Assembly: GCA_022839995.1 (NCBI GenBank)
Contig: JALHIN010000029.1
Span: forward strand, 1 to 23,983
Origin: 79-D21 sp022839995
GTDB lineage: Bacteria > Synergistota > Synergistia > Synergistales > 79-D21
Direction: 5' to 3'
DNA length: 23,983 nt
This document shows, piece after piece, positions 1 to 6,433 of the stretch. A model generated the notes under the pieces. The model was not told where the DNA came from. It worked only from the letters and a program-made list of their open reading frames with translations, and did not search any database. Position 1 is the stretch's first letter; every line of letters starts with the position of its first letter. The translations under genes were made by a program, and so were the position numbers.

Positions 1-95
1 GCCCCATCAGGCCCTGGGATACAAGCCGCCAATTATGTTTGACAAGGTTCAGGCATTAAGCGCGTAAGTTGTGCCAATTTCAGGGGGTCATTACA
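1..95 (+). mobile_element. Right end of an IS3-family insertion sequence
   Basis: The window opens inside an insertion sequence. Bases 2-67 encode a transposase C-terminus on the plus strand, and the following 28 bases look like a terminal inverted repeat. Read on the minus strand from base 95, it begins TGTAATGACCCCCTGAAATT, the TG-start and C-run style of many IS3-family ends. Base 95 is therefore my proposed outer edge. The left end and most of the transposase lie outside the window, so the copy cannot be called intact or broken. A target duplication of 3-4 bp would start at base 96 (CGA or CGAC), but the other copy is not visible. Family assignment rests on the transposase tail and the end sequence, without a database match. 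Confidence 0.72.
2..67 (+). CDS. IS3-family transposase, C-terminal fragment (partial)
   Basis: Only the last 21 codons are present, reading PHQALGYKPPIMFDKV and ending at TAA 65-67. The motif H-Q-(A/S)-L-G-Y-(K/R)-x-P is the conserved tail of the DDE integrase domain in IS3-family OrfB transposases, where it follows the last catalytic glutamate. The known role of the family is cut-out, paste-in transposition through a circular intermediate. The catalytic residues lie upstream of the window. The stop falls 28 bases before the proposed IS end, which is the usual arrangement. The call depends on a short but distinctive motif. Confidence 0.7.
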   Translation, partial: PHQALGYKPPIMFDKVQALSA

Positions 96-299
96 CGACA
101 GGCCTGAAACAGAAGAGCCTGAAGTGTGTGGAGTTGGATCATCGTTCAAATACCACACCGCTCCAGTTGGGACATCTCCAGTATTCGGTAAGATATGTAC
201 TGTTATCGTAACTGAAGCGTAGGCTGCAGTGGAGAAAAGGAAAAAGAAAGAGAAAAATAGGCAAGCGCTTTTTAAAAACATGCGATATCCTCTTTTCAT
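33..299 (-). pseudogene. Exported repeat-type protein gene disrupted by the IS insertion (chimeric 3' end)
   Basis: The frame from ATG 299 overlaps the end of the pilX-like gene by four bases (ATGA). A second ATG at 281 has a better ribosome site (AGAGGA, 9 bases upstream) and starts a clear signal peptide: MFLKSACLF, a Phe-rich core, then AAYAS. The next ~40 residues include VTITVHILPNTG, GAVWYLND and SGSSVSGLS, resembling the first unit of the 'GAxWxxD...SGxxVxGLxxGxYTV' repeats found in secreted and PilY1-associated proteins. After LS the frame enters the IS at base 95 exactly on a codon boundary, and the last 20 residues (C-N-D-P-L-K...) are translated inverted repeat and transposase DNA. 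The native 3' part, if it survives, lies beyond the IS. The locus position suggests a cell-surface or pilus-related product, but the function is unknown. Confidence 0.66.
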
Positions 300-925
300 C
301 TGTTTATCACCACCATAACTTCGAGTTCAACCTTTTTTGCCCCTCCAAGGATTGAGAAAGAGGGGGTTGCGGTTGACCTTATGACATATCGGTGCGATCC
401 TCCTCCGCCGCCTGGAACCATGAAACGGTTCGGGTCAACTATAGCAGATGTACCGACAGGAATGCTTGGAGTCCCAGTTCCTGTACCTGTTCCAAGTCCG
501 GCCTTTTGTTGAGGGGGTAGGTCGGTGTTTGCGGTTGGGGAATGACCGTTAAGGTTGTAATTACAATCCAGAAAAAGAACCGAGACAGTAATTCCAGGAT
601 CTATCCCAGGAGGAGTCAACCCATTGGCCAATGGAGTCACATCATCCGAAAGCAATACCCGTATTGAATCTAGGGTGCCATCATAAGAAACAGGATCGAC
701 GTTCAGATCTGCGCTATGGACCCAAATTTGTTGAAGCCCCCACTCGATTCCGCTTTGAGCGGCATTGTAAAGTCGCGTTTTTGCCGTAACGCTTTGAGAA
801 GTGGTGAACATATTGGTTACGACATAGGAAGAAACCCCGACGAAAGCCAATCCCGCGAGGACTAGAAGAAGGACAAGCCCCAAAGCCATCCCTTTGTTTT
901 TTCTCTCTAGCATTTTAATATTCAT
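296..925 (-). CDS. PilX-like type IV pilus minor pilin / assembly protein
   Basis: This is a 209-residue protein starting at ATG 925, 11 bases inside the preceding pilW-like gene. The N-terminus is a class III (prepilin) signal: the basic stretch MNIKMLERKNKG, then MALGLVLLLVLAGLAFVGVSSYVV. Cleavage by PilD would fall after Gly12. Position +5 of the mature form is Leu, not the usual Glu, which is also known for tip-located GspK-like pseudopilins and many PilX proteins. After the helix comes a polar domain with a Gly/Thr run (GTGTGTG) and a Gly-rich GGGGG loop. In known systems PilV/W/X/FimU-type minor pilins form the tip complex that primes pilus assembly and holds PilY1. Gene order and the missing Glu favour PilX, but sequence conservation in this family is low. 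Confidence 0.68.
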   Translation of the reverse strand: MNIKMLERKNKGMALGLVLLLVLAGLAFVGVSSYVVTNMFTTSQSVTAKTRLYNAAQSGIEWGLQQIWVHSADLNVDPVSYDGTLDSIRVLLSDDVTPLANGLTPPGIDPGITVSVLFLDCNYNLNGHSPTANTDLPPQQKAGLGTGTGTGTPSIPVGTSAIVDPNRFMVPGGGGGSHRYVIRSTATPSFSILGGAKKVELEVMVVINR

Positions 926-1784
926 AGTTGCGAACCCTCCATCGAGCCTCAACAACTTTCAACCGGTAGTGTCGATTTTCTTCTGAGATCCCAGAAAAAG
1001 GAGGAATATCTTTCGGGGAGACAACTGAATCATAGCGGTTTTGTCCTTTACAAAGAACTGAAACCTTGAATGTTCCTGTTGATTCATCGTTCTGGAACAA
1101 GAGGCCTGCTATCCCCTCAACGACAACTCTCGTTGGCCTATTCAAAGGATTGAAATCGTTCATGTCCGCCATAACGAACTTGTCTCCCGAAATAGTTGCC
1201 TTTGCCACACGAAGGTAATGGAGGCGATCCATGGCGTAAACCAAACCCGAAGCTCCTCCCGAAGCCCGCACCCGTAAAGGGGAAATCTGTGTTACGTAAA
1301 GGGGGAATCCGGTGCTCGGGAAACAAACCCAAGACGATGGATTTTGCGGAGAATTCGCAATGATCCCTTGCGTTGTCCCTATGAGCGGGATCGTCTTATC
1401 GGTCGAAGAAACAACGACTTCGCTCGAGGCTACGGCATCAGAAGGGGCGGAGTAAAGGATCTGAACTAAGTCTCCAGAAACCAGTATGGGTTTCCGGTCC
1501 GACAGAGGTAGGGTAGTTGGGAAAAAAGCGCTTAATGTCGAGCGTAGATCTTCCGAGTTGCTAGGTAGGCCTAGGCCAGCGCTTAGGACTTTCGGTTGTA
1601 GAAGATATATGATGCTTTCTCCATGTTGCTGGGCTGTGGAAACATCGTTGGATTGTTCCAAATGCTTGACAATAGCGAAAAACAAACCAAGTACAGCACC
1701 CATTATTATGCCTATGATTAGCAGAGAAGTCAGAATTTCAGATATTGTCATGCCCTTTCTTAATTTGAAATGGAATTTTCCCAT
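915..1784 (-). CDS. PilW-like type IV pilus minor pilin
   Basis: The start at ATG 1784 is preferred over an upstream in-frame start because AGGAGA lies just upstream and the prepilin motif sits at the right distance. The 289-residue product begins MGKFHFKLRKG, followed by MTISEILTSLLIIGIIMGAVLGLFF. PilD would cleave after Gly11, and Glu at +5 is present, as needed for pilin subunit packing. A large C-terminal domain follows (residues ~50-289), with a PilW-like layout and little motif content. It sits between the pilV-like gene (23-bp gap) and the pilX-like gene (overlap), consistent with one operon. The likely role is as a minor pilin in the inner membrane or pilus tip. Confidence 0.75.
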   Translation of the reverse strand: MGKFHFKLRKGMTISEILTSLLIIGIIMGAVLGLFFAIVKHLEQSNDVSTAQQHGESIIYLLQPKVLSAGLGLPSNSEDLRSTLSAFFPTTLPLSDRKPILVSGDLVQILYSAPSDAVASSEVVVSSTDKTIPLIGTTQGIIANSPQNPSSWVCFPSTGFPLYVTQISPLRVRASGGASGLVYAMDRLHYLRVAKATISGDKFVMADMNDFNPLNRPTRVVVEGIAGLLFQNDESTGTFKVSVLCKGQNRYDSVVSPKDIPPFSGISEENRHYRLKVVEARWRVRNYEY

Positions 1785-1807
1785 AAGTTCTCTCCTATAT
1801 TTGAAGA

Positions 1808-2191
1808 TTAATTGTTTAATACCTGCCGCTTGAAGGTCAATGTTTCTTGTTTGATGACTCCAACCCAACTTATCGTGAGCGTTATGACGTAATTCCCTGA
1901 TGTTGTTTCGCCAGTCCAGTTCATGACATAGCCATCCTTCGTCTCTGTTCCGGGGGTTGCGTTTAAATCTCCCTCAATCTCATCCATCTTGCCTACGGCT
2001 AGTAAAACTGCTTTTTCTCTCTCTACGGTGTCACTCATCAGCCTCGTCGTCATTATGGGTAAGAGACTCAGTGCGATCAGGATGATCCCCAGGATCACGA
2101 AGGCGATGATCGTTTCCACCAGGGAGAAACCCTGGTGGAAACCGGGACGGCGCGGTTTGCTTCTATCCTTTCGGGCGGTTGGGCTCTTCAT
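1808..2191 (-). CDS. PilV-like type IV pilus minor pilin
   Basis: This 127-residue protein has a basic leader (KDRSKPRRPGFHQG) and the canonical prepilin segment GFSLVETIIAFVILGIILIAL. Cleavage is expected after Gly21, giving mature Phe+1 and Glu+5. The size and N-terminus fit PilV/GspI-type minor pilins, and the gene heads the cluster. The C-terminal domain has alternating polar and beta-type residues (GNYVITLTISWVG) typical of a small pilin head. The ribosome site is modest (AAGGGAC). It is the first gene of a minus-strand run of four, and no convincing promoter was found in the 92 bases upstream. Confidence 0.75.
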   Translation of the reverse strand: MKSPTARKDRSKPRRPGFHQGFSLVETIIAFVILGIILIALSLLPIMTTRLMSDTVEREKAVLLAVGKMDEIEGDLNATPGTETKDGYVMNWTGETTSGNYVITLTISWVGVIKQETLTFKRQVLNN

Positions 2192-2283
2192 CGATCGTTC
2201 AGGTCCCTTTCGTATTCTTAAATGATTTTGGGATACCTTGAGAATATTCTAGCATCTTGCAACGGTTCTGAAAGGTGCATTTT

Positions 2284-2448
2284 TTATCCCAGCTTTGCCA
2301 GGGCGCTTTTAAGGGTTTCTTTCCTTTCCTTCAGCATGTTCCGGTATTCTTCCTTGTCGCTGGCCGCGATTTCTTCGCGGAGGTTTGCGATGGCCTCTTC
2401 GAGAAATTCCTTGAGGACTTCCGTTTCCCGGTCGGTGAATTCGGGCAT
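2284..2448 (-). CDS. Small helical protein, unknown function (54 aa)
   Basis: The start at ATG 2448 is set by an excellent ribosome site (GAGGAGGT, 7 bases away). The product begins MPEFTDRETEVLKEFLEEA and is almost entirely charged, predicted amphipathic helix (Glu/Lys/Leu/Ala rich), ending in LKSALAKLG. It has no cysteine, signal or membrane segment. I do not recognise a family. It is transcribed divergently from the HerA-type ATPase across an AT-rich interval containing TATAAT on both strands, so the two could share control. It may be a small regulatory or coiled-coil partner, but that is a guess. Confidence 0.6.
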   Translation of the reverse strand: MPEFTDRETEVLKEFLEEAIANLREEIAASDKEEYRNMLKERKETLKSALAKLG

Positions 2449-2487
2449 GATCGACACCTCCTCAGGAATCATTTGAAGCGTTTCTAT

Positions 2488-2495
2488 ATTATAAT
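2488..2495. promoter_or_regulatory. Overlapping divergent -10 elements between the 54-aa gene and the ATPase
   Basis: The AT-rich stretch 2484-2500 carries TATAAT on the plus strand (2490-2495) and on the minus strand (2488-2493). Neither has a strong -35; the minus one has TTGCTT 16 bases upstream. An imperfect dyad, TGTCGCT-AA-AGCAACA, follows at 2502-2517. The plus-strand element would start transcription near 2502, which supports translation starting downstream at 2597 rather than at the GTG at 2501. Confidence 0.45.
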
Positions 2496-2596
2496 ACAAT
2501 GTGTCGCTAAAGCAACAGATTGAGAATGACCTTTCCGTTGCAAGGCTTTGCCGGAAAGCACGCAAAATCACGTTCTTTTCCAGGGGAGGGAATCTC

Positions 2597-5059
2597 TTGC
2601 AGAATTACGAGAAATTGGGAAGTTTTTACCTGGGTCGCGTGGTGGACCCCGAAACGCGCAGAAGGACGAACTCCCTATGCCTGTACGACTCGCGGGACCT
2701 GGTTACGCATGCGGTTTGCATCGGAATGACGGGAAGCGGGAAAACCGGCCTCTGCATCGATTTGCTGGAGGAGGCGGCGATCGACAGGATCCCCGCCCTG
2801 GTCATCGATCCCAAGGGGGACATGGGGAATCTCCTTCTGACCTTCCCCGACCTTGCTCCCTCGGATTTTCTGCCCTGGGTGAACGAGGAGGAGGCGGCCC
2901 GGAAGGGGCTTTCTCCGGAAGCGTTTGCCGATGAACAGGCGAACCTCTGGCGAAAGGGCCTGGCTTCATGGGATCAGTCTCCGGAACGGATCGCCAGCCT
3001 TAGGACTTCAGCCGAGTTCGTGCTTTTCACGCCCGGCAGCACCGCGGGGCGCCCGGTTTCGATCCTGAAGTCGCTTTCGGCTCCGGGGGATTCTGTGATG
3101 GAAGATTCGGAGGCCCTTAACGACGCGGTAGGGATGACGGTGACGAGCCTTTTGGGGCTGGTGGGGATCGAATCGGATCCTTTTCAGGGTCGAGAGCACA
3201 TCCTGTTGTCCAATCTACTGGCGTCCGCCTGGAAGGAAGGCCGTGATCTGGACCTTTCGAACCTCGTCCGGGACATCCAGTCCCCGCCGTTTACCCGGAT
3301 CGGCGTGATGGACCTGGAGTCGTTCTTCCCGGCGAAGGAGCGTTTCGGCCTCGCCATGAAGGTGAACAGCCTTTTGGCGTCCCCCGGTTTTTCCCTGTGG
3401 CTGGAGGGGGATCCCCTCGACCCGGCAAGGCTGCTGTACACCCCCGAAGGAAAACCGCGGGTGTCGATTTTTACCATCGCTCACCTGGGAGAAAAGGAGC
3501 GGCAGTTTTTCGTTTCCCTCCTGTTGAATGCGGTGCTTGGCTGGATCCGGGGACTGCCCGGGACGACCAGCTTGCGAGCGATCCTGTACATGGATGAAAT
3601 CATGGGATATTTCCCCCCCGTGGCGAATCCCCCGACGAAGGAGCCCTTGCTCAAGCTCCTGAAGCAGGCCCGGGCCTACGGGCTGGGGGTGGTCCTGGCG
3701 ACGCAGAACCCGGTGGACCTGGACTATAAGGGCCTGGCCAACGTCGGGACCTGGTTTATCGGCCGGTTGCAGACCGAGCAGGACAAGGCCCGGATCCTGG
3801 AGGCCCTGCAGGGAACCCCCGCCCGGCTGGGGAAGGCGGAAATGGGAAAAATACTTTCTTCGCTTGGCAACAGGGTCTTTCTGCTTTACAACGTTCACGA
3901 GGACGAGCCCGTCCTTTTTGAAAGCCGCTGGGCCATGAGCTACCTCTGCGGGCCGTTGACGCGGGCCCAGATCAAAAGGCTGCAGGCGATGCCGGAAACG
4001 TCTCTCGCGCCTGCCGTTCCTCTGGTTGGACAGACGGCCCCCAGGGTGCCGGAACCGCTGCGAGGGACAGAGGAACGGAACGTGGCTCGAAGCTCGAAGG
4101 CGCCGCTTCTGCCGCCAGACGTGTTCCAGGTGTTCGTCCGTCCCTCGAGGGAAGCGGGGAGGGGTCTGTTTTTCTACCGGCCGATGCTGCTGGCTTCGGG
4201 AACCGGAGCCTATTCGAACACACGGCTGAAAGTGGACGAGAACCTTCCTTTCACCATCCTCTGGCCTTTCGCGGAAGGACCGGTTCCCGTGGATTGGGAG
4301 CAGGGCGTAGAGCTCCTTGAAGGCCAGGCCGGGCTCGAGAGGGAACTGCGAAGCGAGGCGTCCGGTTTCGAGGAACCCCCGGTTTCGGTGGCTTCCGGAA
4401 AGGAGTTGACACGCCTCGGACGAGAAGCTCTCAAGTGGGTTGTCCGCACCCTGCGGTACGAACTCTTCGAAAGTCCATCCCTGAAGTGCGTTTCGCGCCC
4501 AGGGGAGACGGAGGGGCAGTTCAGAGTCCGCCTTCAACAAGTTGCCAGGGAGGCCCGGGATGCCCTGGTGGAAAAGCTTAGGGAACGGTACGCAAAACGG
4601 ATCGAAACGCTTCAGGCGCAGGTCGTTCGGGCGGAATTGGCGGTTCAGCGGGAGGAGCAGGAGGCCAAGCAGCAGAAGCTGCAGACCGCGGTTTCCTTCG
4701 GGGCGACGCTCCTCGGGGCCTTCATGGGCAGAAAAACCGCTAACCTGGCCTCCCTCGGGAGGGCGACGACGGCAGCCCGTGGAGTAGGGCGTTCCCTTCG
4801 GGCCCAGGAAGACGTGGCCCTGGCAAGCCAAAAGCTGGAGGTCCTCAAGGAAAAGCTCGAGGAGCTGGAAAGGGAGTTCGAGGCCGAAGTGGCGGAACTC
4901 GAGGGCAGGGGCGATCCGGCGGAGGATGTGTTGGAAACCGTGACGATCCGGCCCTCGGCAACGGGGACGGTGCTTCAGCTCTTGGCTCTCGCCTGGGTCC
5001 CTTTCCTGGAAGGAGAAGGCGGTTTCCAGAAGCCGGCGTGGGAAGGAAGGCCGCTTTAG
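2597..5059 (+). CDS. HerA/VirD4-type ATPase with C-terminal coiled coil
   Basis: This is a DNA- or protein-pumping P-loop ATPase of the FtsK-HerA superfamily (DUF87-like), 820 residues. I chose TTG 2597 because GGGGAGGG lies 7 bases upstream and the product then begins at the family-like QNYEKLGSFYLGR. An in-frame GTG at 2501 sits on the -10 element and has no ribosome site. Walker A is G-M-T-G-S-G-K-T (residues 43-50), followed by VIDPKGDMGNLL. Walker B is ILYMDE with D333-E334, and the sensor-like VVLATQNPVDLDYKGL follows. From about residue 655 come two long Glu/Lys/Gln helices, likely coiled coils, separated by a Gly/Ala/Arg segment (GATLLGAFMGRKT). Such single-chain relatives are widespread, and their substrate is not established. 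No nuclease (NurA-like) partner is next to it. The gene ends convergent with the C45-type hydrolase, their stops overlapping. Confidence 0.8.
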   Translation: MQNYEKLGSFYLGRVVDPETRRRTNSLCLYDSRDLVTHAVCIGMTGSGKTGLCIDLLEEAAIDRIPALVIDPKGDMGNLLLTFPDLAPSDFLPWVNEEEAARKGLSPEAFADEQANLWRKGLASWDQSPERIASLRTSAEFVLFTPGSTAGRPVSILKSLSAPGDSVMEDSEALNDAVGMTVTSLLGLVGIESDPFQGREHILLSNLLASAWKEGRDLDLSNLVRDIQSPPFTRIGVMDLESFFPAKERFGLAMKVNSLLASPGFSLWLEGDPLDPARLLYTPEGKPRVSIFTIAHLGEKERQFFVSLLLNAVLGWIRGLPGTTSLRAILYMDEIMGYFPPVANPPTKEPLLKLLKQARAYGLGVVLATQNPVDLDYKGLANVGTWFIGRLQTEQDKARILEALQGTPARLGKAEMGKILSSLGNRVFLLYNVHEDEPVLFESRWAMSYLCGPLTRAQIKRLQAMPETSLAPAVPLVGQTAPRVPEPLRGTEERNVARSSKAPLLPPDVFQVFVRPSREAGRGLFFYRPMLLASGTGAYSNTRLKVDENLPFTILWPFAEGPVPVDWEQGVELLEGQAGLERELRSEASGFEEPPVSVASGKELTRLGREALKWVVRTLRYELFESPSLKCVSRPGETEGQFRVRLQQVAREARDALVEKLRERYAKRIETLQAQVVRAELAVQREEQEAKQQKLQTAVSFGATLLGAFMGRKTANLASLGRATTAARGVGRSLRAQEDVALASQKLEVLKEKLEELEREFEAEVAELEGRGDPAEDVLETVTIRPSATGTVLQLLALAWVPFLEGEGGFQKPAWEGRPL

Positions 5060-5988
5060 GCGCTGGGTTTCTCCTCGGTTACACCGGCGGCTCTTTCGCC
5101 GCGCGGGGCGCCTTTCCAGAAGTTTTCGTCAAGGGAAAGCCGAATCGTCCTTTGGGGTTCGTTCGGGTTGGCGACTTTCAGGTAGAGGACCGGTGCTCCG
5201 CACGCGGGGTTTTCTACGATCCAGGTGGCGAGGGTGCGTGAGCGGGTGGGGCTGCCGCCGGTCCTGCAAATGCTGTCGTCGGGCCCGGCATGCCTGTCTT
5301 CGCTGAAGGAGATGAAGTCTTCGAGACTGTAGCCGTCCGCGTCTCGGGTCAGCAGTTCCCGGATCCTCTCGTAGCGTTCCCGGCTGCTTTGGGGGACCTT
5401 CCTGTTCAGGATGCGGAGCTGCTCGTCCAGGTAATGGTTGGTCTGGGCGAGGGTCCCGTTTTCGGTAACCCTTGCGGAGGCTTTTCCCCCGGGGCCGACT
5501 TCGATCACGGCCACCTTGGCCTTGTCCGCGACGAGGTAATAGGCGGCATGGGAGAAACGGTCGATCTGGCCGAGGACTTCGTCGACGGTGGTGCAGGTTT
5601 TCAGGATCTCGGCGCTGGAAATCCCGTTGTCGTTTTGGCTTTTTCGCTTTTCTCTCGGGACGACGGAGGCGGTGGCCGTGACGACGACCAGCCCTTTTTC
5701 GTTGATCCCGGCTTTCAGCCCCGTGCCTTCCTCGTCGGTGGCGAAAAGGCCGAGGTAGCGGAATCCTTCTTTCGGGATCACCCGGCGGAGTTCCTGGACC
5801 TGGGTTGGGGTCCAGTCCCGGTTTTTGGCGATGAGCGTTCCGCCGCCTTCGACTCTTTCCCCGGCGGCGCCCCAGAGGGTGCAGGCGGTCGCTGCAGGAG
5901 CGAAGCCCAGCAAGAAAAGGAGGAGGCCCATGAGGACGGCCGTCGCTTTCCTGGTTTGCATCGTGATCGCCGGCTTTTCCCGTACCAT
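5056..5988 (-). CDS. Exported Ntn-hydrolase, C45 / choloylglycine-hydrolase-like acyltransferase or amidase
   Basis: The start is ATG 5988 (GGGGAG ribosome site); the product is 310 residues. A signal peptide (MQTRKATAVLMGLLLFLLGFAPAATA) ends immediately before Cys36, so signal cleavage itself would expose the N-terminal nucleophile. The following CTLWGA and the downstream GGTLIAKNRDW match the start of the linear amide hydrolase group (isopenicillin N acyltransferase, bile salt hydrolase), whose Cys, Arg and Asp are catalytic. A later TNHY (near residue 195) matches the conserved Asn of the fold. The substrate is unknown; possibilities include acylated peptides, N-acyl amines or lactone-type signals. 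The leader carries two GEMM-I riboswitches, so expression is probably tied to cyclic dinucleotide levels. A lipoprotein reading of ATAC is possible but less likely, since no L-x-G/A-C lipobox is present. Confidence 0.78.
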   Translation of the reverse strand: MVREKPAITMQTRKATAVLMGLLLFLLGFAPAATACTLWGAAGERVEGGGTLIAKNRDWTPTQVQELRRVIPKEGFRYLGLFATDEEGTGLKAGINEKGLVVVTATASVVPREKRKSQNDNGISSAEILKTCTTVDEVLGQIDRFSHAAYYLVADKAKVAVIEVGPGGKASARVTENGTLAQTNHYLDEQLRILNRKVPQSSRERYERIRELLTRDADGYSLEDFISFSEDRHAGPDDSICRTGGSPTRSRTLATWIVENPACGAPVLYLKVANPNEPQRTIRLSLDENFWKGAPRGERAAGVTEEKPSA

Positions 5989-5997
5989 CGTTCTCTC

Positions 5998-6013
5998 CCC
6001 GGTTTTCGGGGGC
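5998..6013 (-). promoter_or_regulatory. Possible hairpin masking the ribosome site of the Ntn-hydrolase gene
   Basis: In the minus-strand RNA, CCCC pairs with GGGG across a short A-rich loop just before the start codon. The GGGG is part of the GGGGAG ribosome site. This could be a translational expression platform for the proximal riboswitch, but the pairing is short and the link to the aptamer is inferred. Confidence 0.35.
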
Positions 6014-6046
6014 GCAGGCGGGGGTGGGGAAGGCGGTTTCTTCGAA

Positions 6047-6131
6047 CCTTCGGCAACCCGGCTGTCCTGGCCCTTCGGCTTTAGACCCGTGGTTTTGCGT
6101 CGCCGCCTTTCGGCGGGTTTGCCTTTTCGAG
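6047..6131 (-). promoter_or_regulatory. GEMM-I (cyclic-di-GMP-I class) riboswitch, gene-proximal copy
   Basis: Read on the minus strand, the RNA shows the family's conserved blocks in order: AAGGCAAACC, a GNRA-capped stem (CCGCC-GAAA-GGCGG), GACGCAAAACC, ACGGGTCTAA, a variable stem and CAGCCGGGTTGCCGA. GGCAA at the 5' side pairs with TTGCC at the 3' side to close P1. The base I align with G20 of the Vibrio Vc2 aptamer is G, which favours c-di-GMP over cyclic AMP-GMP; this alignment is from memory. One core position differs from consensus (GCAAAA for GCAAAG). It lies about 60 bases before the Ntn-hydrolase start and is followed by no strong terminator, so a translational mode is possible. Confidence 0.86.
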
Positions 6132-6140
6132 CTTTTCGAC

Positions 6141-6172
6141 AAGGAAAGGCCTCCGGCTCTTTGCCGAAGGCC
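6141..6172 (-). terminator. Intrinsic terminator between the tandem riboswitches
   Basis: The arms are 6163-6172 and 6148-6157: GGCCTTCGGC, a 5-base loop, then GCCGGAGGCC. They pair over ten base pairs including one G-U, and TTTCCTT follows in the minus-strand RNA. The 5' arm region (CCTTCGGCAA) is an exact 10-base complement of TTGCCGAAGG, the 3' end of the upstream aptamer's P1. This is the layout expected for mutually exclusive antiterminator and terminator forms. Ligand-stabilised P1 would free the terminator arm, predicting an OFF switch. The U tract is imperfect. Confidence 0.62.
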
Positions 6173-6190
6173 CTGATTTTCGAATGATCA

Positions 6191-6275
6191 CCTTCGGCAA
6201 CCCGGCTGTCGTGGCCTTTCGGCTTTAGACCCGTGGTTTTGCGTCGCCGCCTTTCGGCGGGTTTGCCTTTTCGCG
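6191..6275 (-). promoter_or_regulatory. GEMM-I (cyclic-di-GMP-I class) riboswitch, promoter-proximal copy
   Basis: This is a second complete aptamer 144 bases from the first, identical to it at 81 of 83 aligned positions. It has the same blocks: GGCAAACC, a GAAA-capped stem, GACGCAAAACC, GGGTCTAA and GCCGGGTTGCCGAAGG. Both differences lie in the variable stem, not in the ligand-binding core. It starts about 20 bases after the inferred transcription start and is followed by the terminator at 6148-6172. Near-identity implies recent duplication or gene conversion, or strong selection on both copies. Confidence 0.86.
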
Positions 6276-6281
6276 GTGCCT

Positions 6282-6299
6282 TTTTGACAATTGTCTAAA
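6282..6299. promoter_or_regulatory. Palindromic operator-like site at the transcription start
   Basis: A perfect 10-bp palindrome, GACAATTGTC (6286-6295), is flanked by TTT and AAA. This gives 18 bp with one mismatched pair. It overlaps the start expected from the minus-strand promoter (about 6294) and contains TTGACA for a weaker plus-strand promoter (TATAGA at 6305-6310, 15-bp spacer) facing the 6434 gene. The symmetry suggests a dimeric repressor site, but no regulator gene is adjacent. Confidence 0.4.
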
Positions 6300-6300
6300 C

Positions 6301-6329
6301 ATTTTATAGAACGAAAACAAACCTGTCAA
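6301..6329 (-). promoter_or_regulatory. Sigma-70 promoter of the riboswitch leader
   Basis: On the minus strand, a perfect -35 TTGACA (6324-6329), a 17-bp spacer and the -10 TAAAAT (6301-6306) lie directly upstream of the distal riboswitch. The predicted start is near 6294, giving a leader of about 300 bases before the Ntn-hydrolase gene. Confidence 0.68.
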
Positions 6330-6433
6330 GTGAGGGTAAGAAAATCAATCGTCCGGCACTTCTTTTGTGGAACCTGAAAGTTGGAAAAGGGGCCGATCTT
6401 ATTAGACAGTCAACCCGGAGAGGAGAAAAAACG

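Noticed and set aside
2502..2517. Operator dyad TGTCGCT-AA-AGCAACA
   Set aside because: It is short and imperfect, and no regulator is nearby; recorded only as part of the divergent promoter region.
2501..2596. GTG 2501 as the ATPase start
   Set aside because: It lies within about 10 bases of a TATAAT element and lacks a ribosome site, while TTG 2597 has GGGGAGGG at good spacing and begins at the likely family N-terminus.
3215..4831. 538-aa open frame on the minus strand
   Set aside because: It is antisense to the HerA-type ATPase and Arg/Gly/Pro rich, as expected for shadow frames in GC-rich DNA, with no motif.
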